From Deltaproteobacteria bacterium (GTDB taxonomy: Bacteria; Desulfobacterota; Binatia; Binatales; Binataceae), in the NCBI GenBank assembly GCA_021780225.1, contig JAJXZF010000083.1, positions 1 to 64,000 on the forward strand: a DNA stretch of 64,000 nt, in the 5' to 3' direction. A program made the position numbers and the translations under genes. Below, piece after piece: positions 34,167-43,603 of this stretch (its first letter is position 1; every line of letters starts with the position of its first letter). The notes under the pieces were generated by a model, which saw nothing but the letters and a program-made list of their open reading frames with translations, ran no database searches and was not told the DNA's origin.

Positions 34167-35216
34167 TCAGTACAAACGGACGGGGAGGTGTTTGATGCCG
34201 GAGATGAAATTCGAGCGCATCCGGCGGATTTCCCCGCACGGCGCGGCGTCGGGATAACGGCGCAGGAACTCGCCGAAGAAGACGCGCAGTTGCAGTTCGG
34301 CCAGGCGCGCGCCGAGGCAGTAGTGCTCGCCGATGCCGAAACCGAGGCTCGGCGCTTCGGCGCGGGTCACGTCGAAGCGATTGGGATCGCTAAAGATTTC
34401 CTCGTCGCGATTCGCCGACACGTACCACAGGATTAGCTTGTCGCCGGCGCGGATTTTCCGGCCGCGAAGCTCGGTGTCGGCGAGGGCGGTTCGCCGCATG
34501 TGCATCACCGGACTCACGTGGCGCACGATTTCGGCCGTCGCCGAGCCGAGCGCCGCCGGATTCGCCGTGAGTCGCCGGCGTTCATCGGGATATTGCGCGA
34601 GCGTGACCAATCCGCCGGAGATCGAGTTGCGGGTGGTTTCGTTGCCGGCGACGACCAGCAGCAGGAACGTGCCGAGATAGCGCTCCATGCTCATCTTTTC
34701 GCCGTCGATTTCCGAGTGCGCGAGCATGCTCACCAAATCGTCGCCCGGATTCGCGAGCCGCTCCTGCCAGAGCCGCAATGAGTATTCGGCCATCGCCTGC
34801 AAATCGGCGGCGACCGCTTCGGGACTTTTGCGCAGCTCAGGGTCGTCTTCGGCGATCATCGAATTCGACCAATCGAAGAGTTTGAGCCGGTCTTCCTGCG
34901 GGATGCCGAGAAATTCCGCCAGCACCTGAATCGGCAATTCGGCGGCGACCTCGGTGACGAATTCGCATTCGCGCCGATCGCTGAGACGATCGAGAATCGC
35001 GCACGCCCGCTCACGCGCGCGCGCTGAAGAGAAGAGGGCGGGATTTTTCGAAATCGCGACGATATCGTCGTATTTCGTAATCGCCCAGAAGCCGCGGCCG
35101 TCTGACTCGGGATTCCAATGGACGGGAGCTTCGGCCCGCAGGCGCGCGAACAATTCGTGAGGCGGTCCGCCGATATACAGATCGGGATCCTTCAAATCGA
35201 CGTGTTCAAAGTCCAT
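34167..35216 (-). CDS. Cytochrome P450 with apparent internal deletion
   Basis: A 349-residue cytochrome P450, about 50 residues shorter than usual. The I-helix AGNETTR (about 187), the K-helix ExxR region and the heme-binding FGIGEHYCLGARLAE (Cys about 300) are present. After NPALFSSAR (about residue 62) the sequence jumps to ERACAILDRLSDR, skipping the B-C region where family members have the MDPPEHTRYRR-type segment with the heme-propionate-binding HxxxR. The frame is kept. The enzyme is probably inactive unless this is an assembly error. MITE copy D begins 14 bases before the ATG. Confidence 0.85.
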   Translation of the reverse strand: MDFEHVDLKDPDLYIGGPPHELFARLRAEAPVHWNPESDGRGFWAITKYDDIVAISKNPALFSSARARERACAILDRLSDRRECEFVTEVAAELPIQVLAEFLGIPQEDRLKLFDWSNSMIAEDDPELRKSPEAVAADLQAMAEYSLRLWQERLANPGDDLVSMLAHSEIDGEKMSMERYLGTFLLLVVAGNETTRNSISGGLVTLAQYPDERRRLTANPAALGSATAEIVRHVSPVMHMRRTALADTELRGRKIRAGDKLILWYVSANRDEEIFSDPNRFDVTRAEAPSLGFGIGEHYCLGARLAELQLRVFFGEFLRRYPDAAPCGEIRRMRSNFISGIKHLPVRLY

Positions 35217-35229
35217 CGCGGGTCTCCCC

Positions 35230-35437
35230 CTAGTGTGGCGTCCCCTGAATAAGTTTGCACTCCGCTTCTATCTTGCGCTCCGCGTGGACGCCCGGATCAA
35301 GTCCGGGCATGACGAAGTCTGTGCGTCATTGCCGGGCCCAGACCCGGCAATCCATCCCTGGTCGCCCTGCGGTGGGCGACCTGCGCGCCGAGCTGATCAG
35401 GCCTCAGGTGGAAGATATTTGCGGGACGCCACGCTGG
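35230..35437 (+). repeat. MITE-like repeat, copy D (full length)
   Basis: A 208-base copy from CTAGTGTGGCGTCCCC to GGGACGCCACGCTGG, with both internal palindromes. It lies immediately upstream of the P450 start, leaving only its ribosome-binding region, and so separates that gene from any older promoter. Confidence 0.9.
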
Positions 35438-35533
35438 CCGGCGCTGCGGCGCGCGCCGTCTCCGGCTGTTCAATTTCCCGATAATAGCGCGCTCGCAAGC
35501 GGGTCGAGCGCGGTCGAAAACGCCGGTCGATAA

Positions 35534-36160
35534 TCAGCGATCGCCAAAAGCGAGGCGCAGGGCGCGGGTGTAATCCTCCGCCGTGTCGATATCGAACAGG
35601 CTTCGCAATTCCGGGTCGAGCGCGCGCAATTCGGCTTCGCCGACCCGGCGCGCGTCGATTCGCCCGGCGAGCGTCCGCAGGCGCGCTTCGCCTGCCGCGG
35701 CCATCGCGGCGAGCGTCGCCGCCGCCGGCTCACGCCGATAGGCCGCGTGGAGCGGCTGAAGTTGGCCGCCGATTTCGGGAATCGCGGCGTCGCGCGATTC
35801 GACCATCGCGCACAGCGCGATCGCGACGCGCGCGTCGAGCAGCGGCAGATCGCACGAGCAGGCGAAAACGATCCCGGAGCGCGCGGCGGCGAATGCCCGG
35901 ACGAGCGCTGGAACCGGTCCCGTCCACGGTTCCGCGTCGCGGACAACGATCAAATCGGCGCGGTTCGAGATCGCGCGTTCGACCGAAAACAGCTCGGTCG
36001 CCTCGGGCGCGAGCGAAAGCACGATTTCATTAAATGACGGACGGAGTTGATCGAGGATGCGTTCAATGACGGTGGTATCGCCGAAGGGCAGCGCGGCTTT
36101 CGGCATGCCCATCCGGGCGCTGCGGCCGCCGGCGAGAATCACTGCGCCGACATGATTCAT
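35534..36160 (-). CDS. mobA: Molybdenum cofactor guanylyltransferase MobA
   Basis: A 208-residue nucleotidyltransferase that attaches GMP to molybdopterin. The nucleotide-binding motif LAGGRSARMGMPKAALPFGD (residues 7-26) is intact, as are the middle CDLPLLD metal site and PLHAAYRRE. The start at 36160 places the GG-loop at the N-terminus; an in-frame ATG nine codons upstream adds only Pro and Arg residues. No molybdoenzyme gene is seen in the window. Confidence 0.9.
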   Translation of the reverse strand: MNHVGAVILAGGRSARMGMPKAALPFGDTTVIERILDQLRPSFNEIVLSLAPEATELFSVERAISNRADLIVVRDAEPWTGPVPALVRAFAAARSGIVFACSCDLPLLDARVAIALCAMVESRDAAIPEIGGQLQPLHAAYRREPAAATLAAMAAAGEARLRTLAGRIDARRVGEAELRALDPELRSLFDIDTAEDYTRALRLAFGDR

Positions 36161-36222
36161 CGGCGGGCGCGGCCGCGGCGGCGGCAATGATTCGCGGGCG
36201 GCGTGAAAAATATCATCTCAAT

Positions 36223-36831
36223 TCAGCCGGAGATGCGGTTGGCGAGCAATTCGCCCAGCGTCAGCCGAACCGCCTCGTCATGATGAAGCAAACCAAGATG
36301 GCCGGTGGCGCGCAAGACCACGATTCGTTTGAAGGCCGCGTCGCGTGCATCGGCGCCGTCGGGCGCGGCAACGATCAGGTCGTCGTCGCCGAAAATCGCG
36401 AGCTCGTGCGGCGAATGCTGGCCGGGCGTCCACGGCGCCCCGAGCGTCACCAGCGACCGCATCGCGCCCTCGCGCAGGATGCGCGCGGCGGCGCGGGCGA
36501 TGGCGCCGCCGAAGCTGTGGCCGATCAGATGGACGCCGCCGCCGGCGTCGGCTTCGTGCGCCATCTCGGCCATCTGCGCGGCGGAGACGTCGAGTGGTTG
36601 GCGGAGCGGATATTTGTAGAAGCCGATCGCGTCGAAACCGGCCATCCGCACCATCACCGAGAGCATCAGCAGATTGCTCGGATCGCCGCCGAGTCCGTGG
36701 GCGAAGACGACGGCGTCACGCGATTGGCGGGGCGTCCACAGCGTGCGCATCCGCATGAACGGCTCGAACGGGTACGAGGCGAGCATGGCGCCGGCGGAGC
36801 AAAGCTCGCGGCCAAGAGAGAGCGGCTTCAT
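36223..36831 (-). CDS. Alpha/beta hydrolase
   Basis: A 202-residue alpha/beta-hydrolase-fold protein. The oxyanion-hole region is FAHGLGGDPSNL, the nucleophile elbow is LIGHSFGGAIAR (Ser about residue 108) and a candidate catalytic His lies in RATGHLGLLHHDEAV near the end. Closest in shape to small lipases or esterases; substrate unknown. The start is uncertain: no clear ribosome-binding site precedes 36831. Confidence 0.8.
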   Translation of the reverse strand: MKPLSLGRELCSAGAMLASYPFEPFMRMRTLWTPRQSRDAVVFAHGLGGDPSNLLMLSVMVRMAGFDAIGFYKYPLRQPLDVSAAQMAEMAHEADAGGGVHLIGHSFGGAIARAAARILREGAMRSLVTLGAPWTPGQHSPHELAIFGDDDLIVAAPDGADARDAAFKRIVVLRATGHLGLLHHDEAVRLTLGELLANRISG

Positions 36832-36946
36832 GATTTCGCGCGATTCTAGCGGCGGCCGGGATGACGCGCCAGCGATATTCGACGCCGAATCGCGGCGGCG
36901 CGGATTTTGCGGCGCGCCCGACAGGTCGATATTCTGAGCGGCGTCC

Positions 36947-39592
36947 GTGACGATCAAGCACACACCGCTCATCGCGCAGTATCTGAACGTGAAGCGCCAG
37001 GCGCCGGACGCGATTCTGTTTTTCCGGCTGGGCGACTTCTACGAGATGTTTTTCGAGGACGCCGAGGTGGGAGCGCACGTGCTGGATATCCAGCTCACGT
37101 CGCGGTCGAAGGACGGCGTTCCGCTCTGCGGCGTGCCGTATCATGCGGCGGAGCCATACGTCGCGAAGCTGCTGAAGGCGGGCTACAAGGTCGCGATTTG
37201 CGAGCAATCGGCGCCGGAAGCGCCGGCCGGCTCGAGCGCGAAAGGGGGCGCGTTCCAGCTTACCGCGCCGCTCGATCGGCGCGGCGGCGGACGCGGACTG
37301 ATGCCGCGGCAGGTGGTGCGGATTATCACGCCCGGCACGGTTGGCGAAGAATTGGCGCTGGTCGCGGGCGAGAAGAATTTTCTGCTGGCGGCGGCGCCGG
37401 ATGCGGGCGGTTTCGCGATCGCGGCGATCGACGTTTCGACCGGCGAATTTATCGCGACGCGCGTGGGCGGCGCCGCGGCGGCGCGCGAGGAAATCGCGCG
37501 CATCGCGCCGCGCGAGATTATCGCGCCGGAAGGATGCGCCGAGGCGGCGGCGATCGCGCGTGAAGCCGGCGCGCCGTTTTCGGCGATCGCGAAAGAGTGG
37601 TTCGAGGGGAGCGCGCCGGACGGCCCGCTGGCGCGGCGATTCGGCGGCGATTGGGCGGCGCACGCGGGCGATGCGGCGATCGCGGATGCGGCGGCGGCGG
37701 CGCTGCGCTACGTCGAGGAGAATTTCGGCGGCGACCTCGGCTATATCCGCGCGCCGGGCGTGTACCGGGCGCAGGAGTTCATGCTCGTCGATGAGGTGAG
37801 CCGGCGGCATCTTGAGCTGGTCGTATCGAGCGACGGCGCGCGGGCGGGATCGCTGCTTTCGATCCTCGACGAAACGCTTACGCCGGTGGGAGCGCGGACG
37901 CTCACGAGCTGGATCGTTTATCCGCTGATGGAGTTGCGCGCGATACGCGCGCGTCACGACGCGGTCGAGGAGCTTTTCGACGCCGACCTGGGCGGCGCGA
38001 TCGAAGATTCGCTCAGACGAATCGGCGACCTTGAGCGGCTGGCGGGGCGGGTGGGCGCGATGCGCGCGAATCCGCGCGACGCGCTCAAGTTGGCGCAGGC
38101 GCTGCGCGCGGCGGAATCGCTCAAACAGGCGCTGGGCGGCCGGCGCGCCGAATTGATCGGCGAACTGGCCGGGCGGATCCGCGCGACGCCGGAACTTGCG
38201 GAGCGAATCGAAGCGACGCTGAGCGACGATCCGCCGATCAATCCGCGCGACGGCAATACGATTCGCGCGGGCGTCGATGCGGAAGTCGACGAGCTGCGAT
38301 CGCTGGCGCTGGACGCGCGCGGCGTAATCGCGCGGCTCGAAGCGTCGGAGCGCGCGCGCACGGGCATACCGTCGCTCAAGGTCCGTTACAACCAGGTCTT
38401 CGGCTACTACTTCGAGATCACCAGGGCGCATCTGGAGCGCGCGCCCGCGGACTACGAGCGCAAGCAGACGCTGGTCGGCGCCGAGCGCTTCACGACGGCG
38501 GGACTCAAAGAACTGGAGCGAAAGATTCTGAGCGCCGAGGCGGGACTGAAAGAGCTCGAGATGCGCCTGTTCGCCACGATGCTGCGCGGGGCGGCGGCCG
38601 CGGCGGGCGAGATTCTCGCGACGGCCGCGGCGGTTGGCGAATTCGACGCGTTGCGATCGCTCGCGGCGGTCGCGCGGCGGCGCGGCTACGTGCGTCCGGA
38701 GATGGATTCGGGCCGGGCGATCGCAGTGCGCGACGGGCGGCATCCGGTGATCGAGGCCGGGATGAAGCCGGGCGAGTTCGTGCCCAACGACGTCGCGGCC
38801 GATCCCCACGATCGGCAATTGCTGTTGATCACCGGGCCGAATATGGCGGGCAAATCGACCTATCTCAGGCAGGTCGCATTGCTTGCGATCATGGCCCAGA
38901 TGGGAAGTTTCGTGCCGGCGGTGGAAGCGCGCGCCGGCCTGACCGATCGGGTGATGACGCGAATCGGCGCGCGCGACGAACTGCGCCGGGGCGAATCGAC
39001 CTTCATGGTCGAGATGCGCGAGACGGCGCGGTTGCTTGAGGGGCTTACCGAGCGCAGCCTGCTGCTGCTCGACGAGGTCGGCCGCGGCACGAGCACCTTC
39101 GACGGGCTCGCGATCGCCTGGGCGGTCGCCGAATATCTGCATGACGAGACGCGGGCGAAGGTGCTGTTCGCGACTCATTTTCACGAGCTGACCGAGCTTG
39201 CGCGGGAGCGGCCGCGCGTCAAAAATTTGAGCATGGCGGTGCGGGAGTGGAACGGCGAAGTGCTGTTCCTGAGGCGGGTGATCGAGGAGCCGGCGAGCCG
39301 CAGTTATGGAATCGAGGTGGCGCGGCTGGCGGGCCTGCCGTTGAGCATAATCGATCGCGCGCGGCAAATTCTGGGAAATCTGGAGGCGGGCGAATTCGAC
39401 GAAGCGGGCGGCGCGCGCCTGGCGCATGGATCGGCGGAGGCGCTGGCGCCGCAAATCGGGCTTTTCGCGCCGGTCGAACGCAAGGTGGTTGAGGAGTTGC
39501 GGGCGGCGGCGGTCGATCGGATGACGCCGCTGGAGGCGCTGAATCTTCTGGCGCGGCTCGCGGCGCGGCTCAATGGCGGCGGAGATTCGTAG
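36947..39592 (+). CDS. mutS: DNA mismatch repair protein MutS
   Basis: An 881-residue MutS. The N-terminal mismatch-recognition domain has the Phe-x-Glu motif in FYEMFFEDA (about residue 30). The clamp and lever region follows, and the ATPase domain has TGPNMAGKSTYLRQ (Walker A, about 628) and LLDEVGRGTST (Walker B, about 707), then ATHFHELTEL. It starts with GTG at 36947. It opens a run of co-directional genes reaching scpB. No mutL is present here. Confidence 0.97.
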   Translation: MTIKHTPLIAQYLNVKRQAPDAILFFRLGDFYEMFFEDAEVGAHVLDIQLTSRSKDGVPLCGVPYHAAEPYVAKLLKAGYKVAICEQSAPEAPAGSSAKGGAFQLTAPLDRRGGGRGLMPRQVVRIITPGTVGEELALVAGEKNFLLAAAPDAGGFAIAAIDVSTGEFIATRVGGAAAAREEIARIAPREIIAPEGCAEAAAIAREAGAPFSAIAKEWFEGSAPDGPLARRFGGDWAAHAGDAAIADAAAAALRYVEENFGGDLGYIRAPGVYRAQEFMLVDEVSRRHLELVVSSDGARAGSLLSILDETLTPVGARTLTSWIVYPLMELRAIRARHDAVEELFDADLGGAIEDSLRRIGDLERLAGRVGAMRANPRDALKLAQALRAAESLKQALGGRRAELIGELAGRIRATPELAERIEATLSDDPPINPRDGNTIRAGVDAEVDELRSLALDARGVIARLEASERARTGIPSLKVRYNQVFGYYFEITRAHLERAPADYERKQTLVGAERFTTAGLKELERKILSAEAGLKELEMRLFATMLRGAAAAAGEILATAAAVGEFDALRSLAAVARRRGYVRPEMDSGRAIAVRDGRHPVIEAGMKPGEFVPNDVAADPHDRQLLLITGPNMAGKSTYLRQVALLAIMAQMGSFVPAVEARAGLTDRVMTRIGARDELRRGESTFMVEMRETARLLEGLTERSLLLLDEVGRGTSTFDGLAIAWAVAEYLHDETRAKVLFATHFHELTELARERPRVKNLSMAVREWNGEVLFLRRVIEEPASRSYGIEVARLAGLPLSIIDRARQILGNLEAGEFDEAGGARLAHGSAEALAPQIGLFAPVERKVVEELRAAAVDRMTPLEALNLLARLAARLNGGGDS

Positions 39593-39608
39593 CGTTGCGG
39601 CGGCCGGC

Positions 39609-40847
39609 ATGCGGACGATCGCCGCGCTCTGCGCGCTGGCGCTGACATTGTGCGCCGCAAGCGCGGCGCGGGCGGCGACGATCGTCGGCGCCGCGATCGA
39701 AAAGCAAGGGCCGGCGGTGGACATGCGTTTCGCGATTCGCGGCCGCGGACTGCGCTGGCGGCTCAGCGCGCATGGGCAGGAATTGTGGATCGACCTCAGC
39801 GCCACGCGGATGCGGATCGGCGCGCGGCCGTTCGCGGGCCTCGTGGCGTCTCCGGTCGAAAGCGTTACGGCGATCGACCGCGGCGCCGGCGCGGCTCGGA
39901 TCGTGGTTGCCGTGATCGGCCGGGCTGATTACGCGGTCGTGCGGACGCGGCGCGAGTTGACGCTGCGGATCGCGCCCGCAGGGGCGGTTCCCGATCTGGC
40001 TGCGCCGCTGCTTGCCGCGACCCGGAGCGAAGCGATCGCGCGGCGGCGGAAGGCGCCCGTGGGCTTCCATCCGCCGCGCGGCGAAAATCTGGCCGCGACC
40101 GCGCCGGCGCCGTCAAATGACAGCATGGTCCGGCTTAATCCGGCGGACCGGCGGCCGATCGTGATGATTGATCCCGGCCATGGCGGGCGCGATCCGGGGA
40201 CGGAGTCGGCCGGCGTCGGCGACGAAAAAAATCTCGCATTGCAAATATCGTTAAGATTGAGGTCCGCGCTCGTCGCGCGCGGAGTCGATGCGCGGCTTAC
40301 GCGCGGCGCGGATATATTTATTCCGCTGAGCGAGCGCACGCGGCTGGCGAACTCGGCCGGCGCCGACGTGTTCGTGTCGATCCATCTCAATTCGAGTCCG
40401 GATACCGCGACCACCGGAATCGAAACCTATTATCTGAACAATACGACCGACCGGGCGACGATTCGGTTGGCGCGGATGGAAAATGGCGTCGCGGGCGGCT
40501 ATAGCGCGCCGGGCGGACCCGATTTACACTACATCCTTGCCGATTTGCGCCAGCAATATAAGGCGAATGAATCGGCGTCGCTGGCGCGTATGATCGAAGC
40601 GGCGACCGTCGCCGACGCCGCGGCCGAAACGGGAATCAGGGTGAATGAATTGGGGGCCAGACAGGGGCCATTTTACGTGCTCGTGGGAGCGCTGATGCCG
40701 TCAGTATTGGTGGAGTGCGGATTTCTTTCCAATCTGTCGGAAGCACGGCTGCTGCAATCGCCGGCGTACCAGCAGGCGCTCGCGGACGGCGTCGCGCAGG
40801 CGGTGGCCCACTACTTTAACGCCGACGCGGCGGTCGGAAATCTGTGA
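39609..40847 (+). CDS. N-acetylmuramoyl-L-alanine amidase (AMIN and Amidase_3 domains)
   Basis: A 412-residue periplasmic zinc amidase that cleaves peptide stems from peptidoglycan during cell separation. It has a signal peptide (MRTIAALCALALTLCAASAARA), an N-terminal AMIN domain (about 25-135) and a C-terminal Amidase_3 domain. Zinc-ligand motifs are MIDPGHGGRDPGTES (about 185) and VSIHLNSS; a catalytic Glu lies in VLVECGFLSN. ATG 39609 is chosen for the signal peptide; an in-frame ATG at 39573 inside mutS would put 12 residues ahead of it. The stop overlaps the glnD start. Confidence 0.93.
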   Translation: MRTIAALCALALTLCAASAARAATIVGAAIEKQGPAVDMRFAIRGRGLRWRLSAHGQELWIDLSATRMRIGARPFAGLVASPVESVTAIDRGAGAARIVVAVIGRADYAVVRTRRELTLRIAPAGAVPDLAAPLLAATRSEAIARRRKAPVGFHPPRGENLAATAPAPSNDSMVRLNPADRRPIVMIDPGHGGRDPGTESAGVGDEKNLALQISLRLRSALVARGVDARLTRGADIFIPLSERTRLANSAGADVFVSIHLNSSPDTATTGIETYYLNNTTDRATIRLARMENGVAGGYSAPGGPDLHYILADLRQQYKANESASLARMIEAATVADAAAETGIRVNELGARQGPFYVLVGALMPSVLVECGFLSNLSEARLLQSPAYQQALADGVAQAVAHYFNADAAVGNL

Positions 40848-43603
40848 GCGGCGGCGTCAGCGAATCGAATCAAATCGGCGTCAAGCCTCCGCCAATCGTG
40901 CGCGACGAGGCGGCCCTGCTCGCCGAGATGGATCGGACGAAGGAACCGGGCGCGGTCGCACGGTTCCACCTCGAGGCCGCGCGCGCGGCGCTGGGCGAAC
41001 GTCAATTCGCGGGCGCGGGCGGAATCGAGATCGTGCGCGCGTTCACCGCCGCCGTCGACGATCTGATGCGCGCGCTTTTTCGCTATGCCGACGAAGAGCA
41101 CGGCCATCGCTTTTCCCGACTGAACCAGCGCATCGCGGTCATCGCGCGCGGGGGCTACGGCCGACTCGAGTTGAACCCCTATTCCGACATCGATCTGCTC
41201 TTCCTGCACGAATACAAGCCGGGTCCGTACGTCGAAGTGGTGACCGAACGCATCCTGCACGCCTTGTGGGACGCCGGCGTAACCATCGGTTATTCGGTCA
41301 GAAATATCGCGGAATGCGTGAAGATGGCGGCCGCGGACTTGAAAGAAAAGACCGCGATTCTTGACGCGCGCCTGCTCGCGGGCGACGAAAAACTTTACGC
41401 GCAGTTTGAAAAAGCGCTGGAAAACGACGTTCTGAGCCGCGACCAGCGGGCTTTTTTCGACGCCAAGCTCGGCGAGAGCCGGAACCGGCACAAGCAATAT
41501 GGCGATTCGATCTATCTGCTTGAGCCGCAAATCAAGGAAGGCGAGGGCGGTCTGCGCGATTTGCATACCGCGCTCTGGCTGGCGAAGGTCAAGTACAAAG
41601 CGCACCGGCTGGAAGAGCTGGTGCATAAAGCGGTTATCACCGAAAAGGAATACAATGACGTCGCGGCGGCGCAGGATTTTCTGCTTCGCATCCGCAACTT
41701 CCTCCATTTCCTGACCGGGCGCCATACCGATCAGCTTACGTTCGAGCTCCAGGAGCGGGTTGCGCCGCTGATGGGGTTCGAGGCGGCAGATGGCGCGCCG
41801 GCGAGCGCGAACCTGATGCGCGCGTATTACCAACAGGCGAGTACGATTTTGCTGTTCGCCGAAGGGTTGATCGCGCGCGTGACCGAAGACATGCGGCCGG
41901 CCCGTTTTCTGCGCCGCAGTCCGGCGCGGCAGATTCGGCCCGGCGTGGCGATCCAGGGGAAGGTGATCGGCCTGACCTCGGCGGACTTTTTCAAACGCGC
42001 GCCGCTCAACCTGATCACGATTTTCGCCGACTGCCAGACCCACGAGGTCGAACTTTCGGGCAGCGCCTATCAGATGGTCCGCGATAATCTCGGGCTAATC
42101 GACGATGCGATGCGCAGCGATCCGCGCACGGGAATGGCGCTGATGGGAGTTTTGAGCGGACGCCAGCGCGTCGCCGAGACGCTCGAAGCGATGCATCGCG
42201 CGGGCGTGCTGGGCGCGGTGATTCCAGAATTCGGCAATCTCTACGCGCGGGTGCTGCACGACCTCTATCACATCTATACGGTTGATCGGCATTCGCTGGC
42301 GGCGGTGCGCGAGCTTGAACGGTTGCGCGCGGGCGATTTCAAGGACGCCAATCCGTTGTTGACCGAGGTCGCCCGGCAATATGGCGGCCTGCCGCTGGTT
42401 TTCCTCGCGCTGCTGCTCCACGATATCGGCAAGGGCCACGGCCACGACCATCATGAGCGCGGCGCTCAACTGGCGGTGGGCGTATGCGCGCGGATGGGCC
42501 TGGACGATGAAGAAACCGACCTCGTTATTTTCCTGGTTCGGGAGCATCTGACGATGTCGCAGGTCGCGCAGAAGGGCGATATCGACAATCCGGGAACCGT
42601 CGAGGATTTCGTGCGCGAAGTCGGTTCGATCGATCGGCTGAAGGCGCTTTACCTGATGACCTTCGCCGACATGCGCGCGGTCGCGCCCAAAGTTTACAAC
42701 AACTGGCGGGACATGCTCCTGAGCGAGCTTTACATGCGCGCGCTCAAGACGCTCGAACAGGGCGGCCGCGAAGCCGTCGATCCCGCGCGCCGCCTCGCGC
42801 ACGCCAAAGCCGAAGTGCGGGAACGGCTTGCCGGCGCCAACGAGCCGGAGACGGCGATCGCCGAATTTCTTGAATTGATGCCGGACCGGTATTTCCTGAC
42901 GGTTCCGGAAAGCGATATCAAGCTGCATTTCGAGCTGATGCGCAAGATCGACGAACAGCCGCTGGTCTGCCGGCATCGGCATTTTCCCGACCTCGAGTTC
43001 AGCGAATTCATCGTGGTCACGCGCGACGTGGCGGGGTTGTTCGCGATGATCGCCGGCGTGCTCACGGCCAACAATCTCAACATTCTCTCGGCGCGGATCA
43101 CCACGCGCGCCGATGGCATCGCGCTCGACGTATTTCGGGTCTCCCACGTCGGGACCGGCGGCGCGATCGCGATGGACGAAGATCGCTGGGTGCGCGTCGA
43201 ACGCGACCTGGAGCGCGTTCTCGGCGGCGAGCGCGACGTCGCCGAGCTGGTCGCGGAATCGCAGCGTTCGCGGCTCGGCGGCAAGCGCTTCACGCGGCGG
43301 TTCGCGACCGAGGTCACGATCGACAATCGCAGCTCGGAGGAATTCACCGTCGTCGATGTTTTCACGCAGGACCGGGTCGGGTTGCTCTTCGCGATCACGC
43401 ATACGCTTTTCCGCCTCGGCCTGGTGATTCATCTCGCGCGCATCTCGACCAACGCCGATCAGGCGATCGACGTTTTCTTCGTCAGCGATCGCGAAGGGCG
43501 GAAAATCGTCGACTTGGAGCCGATGCGCACGTTGCGCGCCGAACTGCTGGAGCGGCTCGACGCCGATCCGAATCCAACCGCGGAGAAGGCGCCTTCCGCG
43601 TGA
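40844..43603 (+). CDS. glnD: Bifunctional [protein-PII] uridylyltransferase GlnD
   Basis: A 919-residue nitrogen sensor that uridylylates or deuridylylates PII according to glutamine. Domains in order: nucleotidyltransferase (GGYGRLELNPYSDIDLLFL, about 103), HD phosphohydrolase (LLHDIGKGHGHDHHERG, about 524) and two C-terminal ACT domains (about 720 and 830). All key residues look intact. GTG start overlaps the amidase stop by four bases, and its own stop overlaps the recombinase gene. Confidence 0.96.
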   Translation: MSGGVSESNQIGVKPPPIVRDEAALLAEMDRTKEPGAVARFHLEAARAALGERQFAGAGGIEIVRAFTAAVDDLMRALFRYADEEHGHRFSRLNQRIAVIARGGYGRLELNPYSDIDLLFLHEYKPGPYVEVVTERILHALWDAGVTIGYSVRNIAECVKMAAADLKEKTAILDARLLAGDEKLYAQFEKALENDVLSRDQRAFFDAKLGESRNRHKQYGDSIYLLEPQIKEGEGGLRDLHTALWLAKVKYKAHRLEELVHKAVITEKEYNDVAAAQDFLLRIRNFLHFLTGRHTDQLTFELQERVAPLMGFEAADGAPASANLMRAYYQQASTILLFAEGLIARVTEDMRPARFLRRSPARQIRPGVAIQGKVIGLTSADFFKRAPLNLITIFADCQTHEVELSGSAYQMVRDNLGLIDDAMRSDPRTGMALMGVLSGRQRVAETLEAMHRAGVLGAVIPEFGNLYARVLHDLYHIYTVDRHSLAAVRELERLRAGDFKDANPLLTEVARQYGGLPLVFLALLLHDIGKGHGHDHHERGAQLAVGVCARMGLDDEETDLVIFLVREHLTMSQVAQKGDIDNPGTVEDFVREVGSIDRLKALYLMTFADMRAVAPKVYNNWRDMLLSELYMRALKTLEQGGREAVDPARRLAHAKAEVRERLAGANEPETAIAEFLELMPDRYFLTVPESDIKLHFELMRKIDEQPLVCRHRHFPDLEFSEFIVVTRDVAGLFAMIAGVLTANNLNILSARITTRADGIALDVFRVSHVGTGGAIAMDEDRWVRVERDLERVLGGERDVAELVAESQRSRLGGKRFTRRFATEVTIDNRSSEEFTVVDVFTQDRVGLLFAITHTLFRLGLVIHLARISTNADQAIDVFFVSDREGRKIVDLEPMRTLRAELLERLDADPNPTAEKAPSA

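Noticed and set aside
22062-35437. Recurrent palindromes as a CRISPR array
   Set aside because: The copies are kilobases apart, contain whole inverted-repeat elements, and no regular spacers or cas genes are present.
36716-39805. Minus-strand open frame of 1029 codons
   Set aside because: It is the antisense shadow of mutS, with extreme Arg content and no motif.
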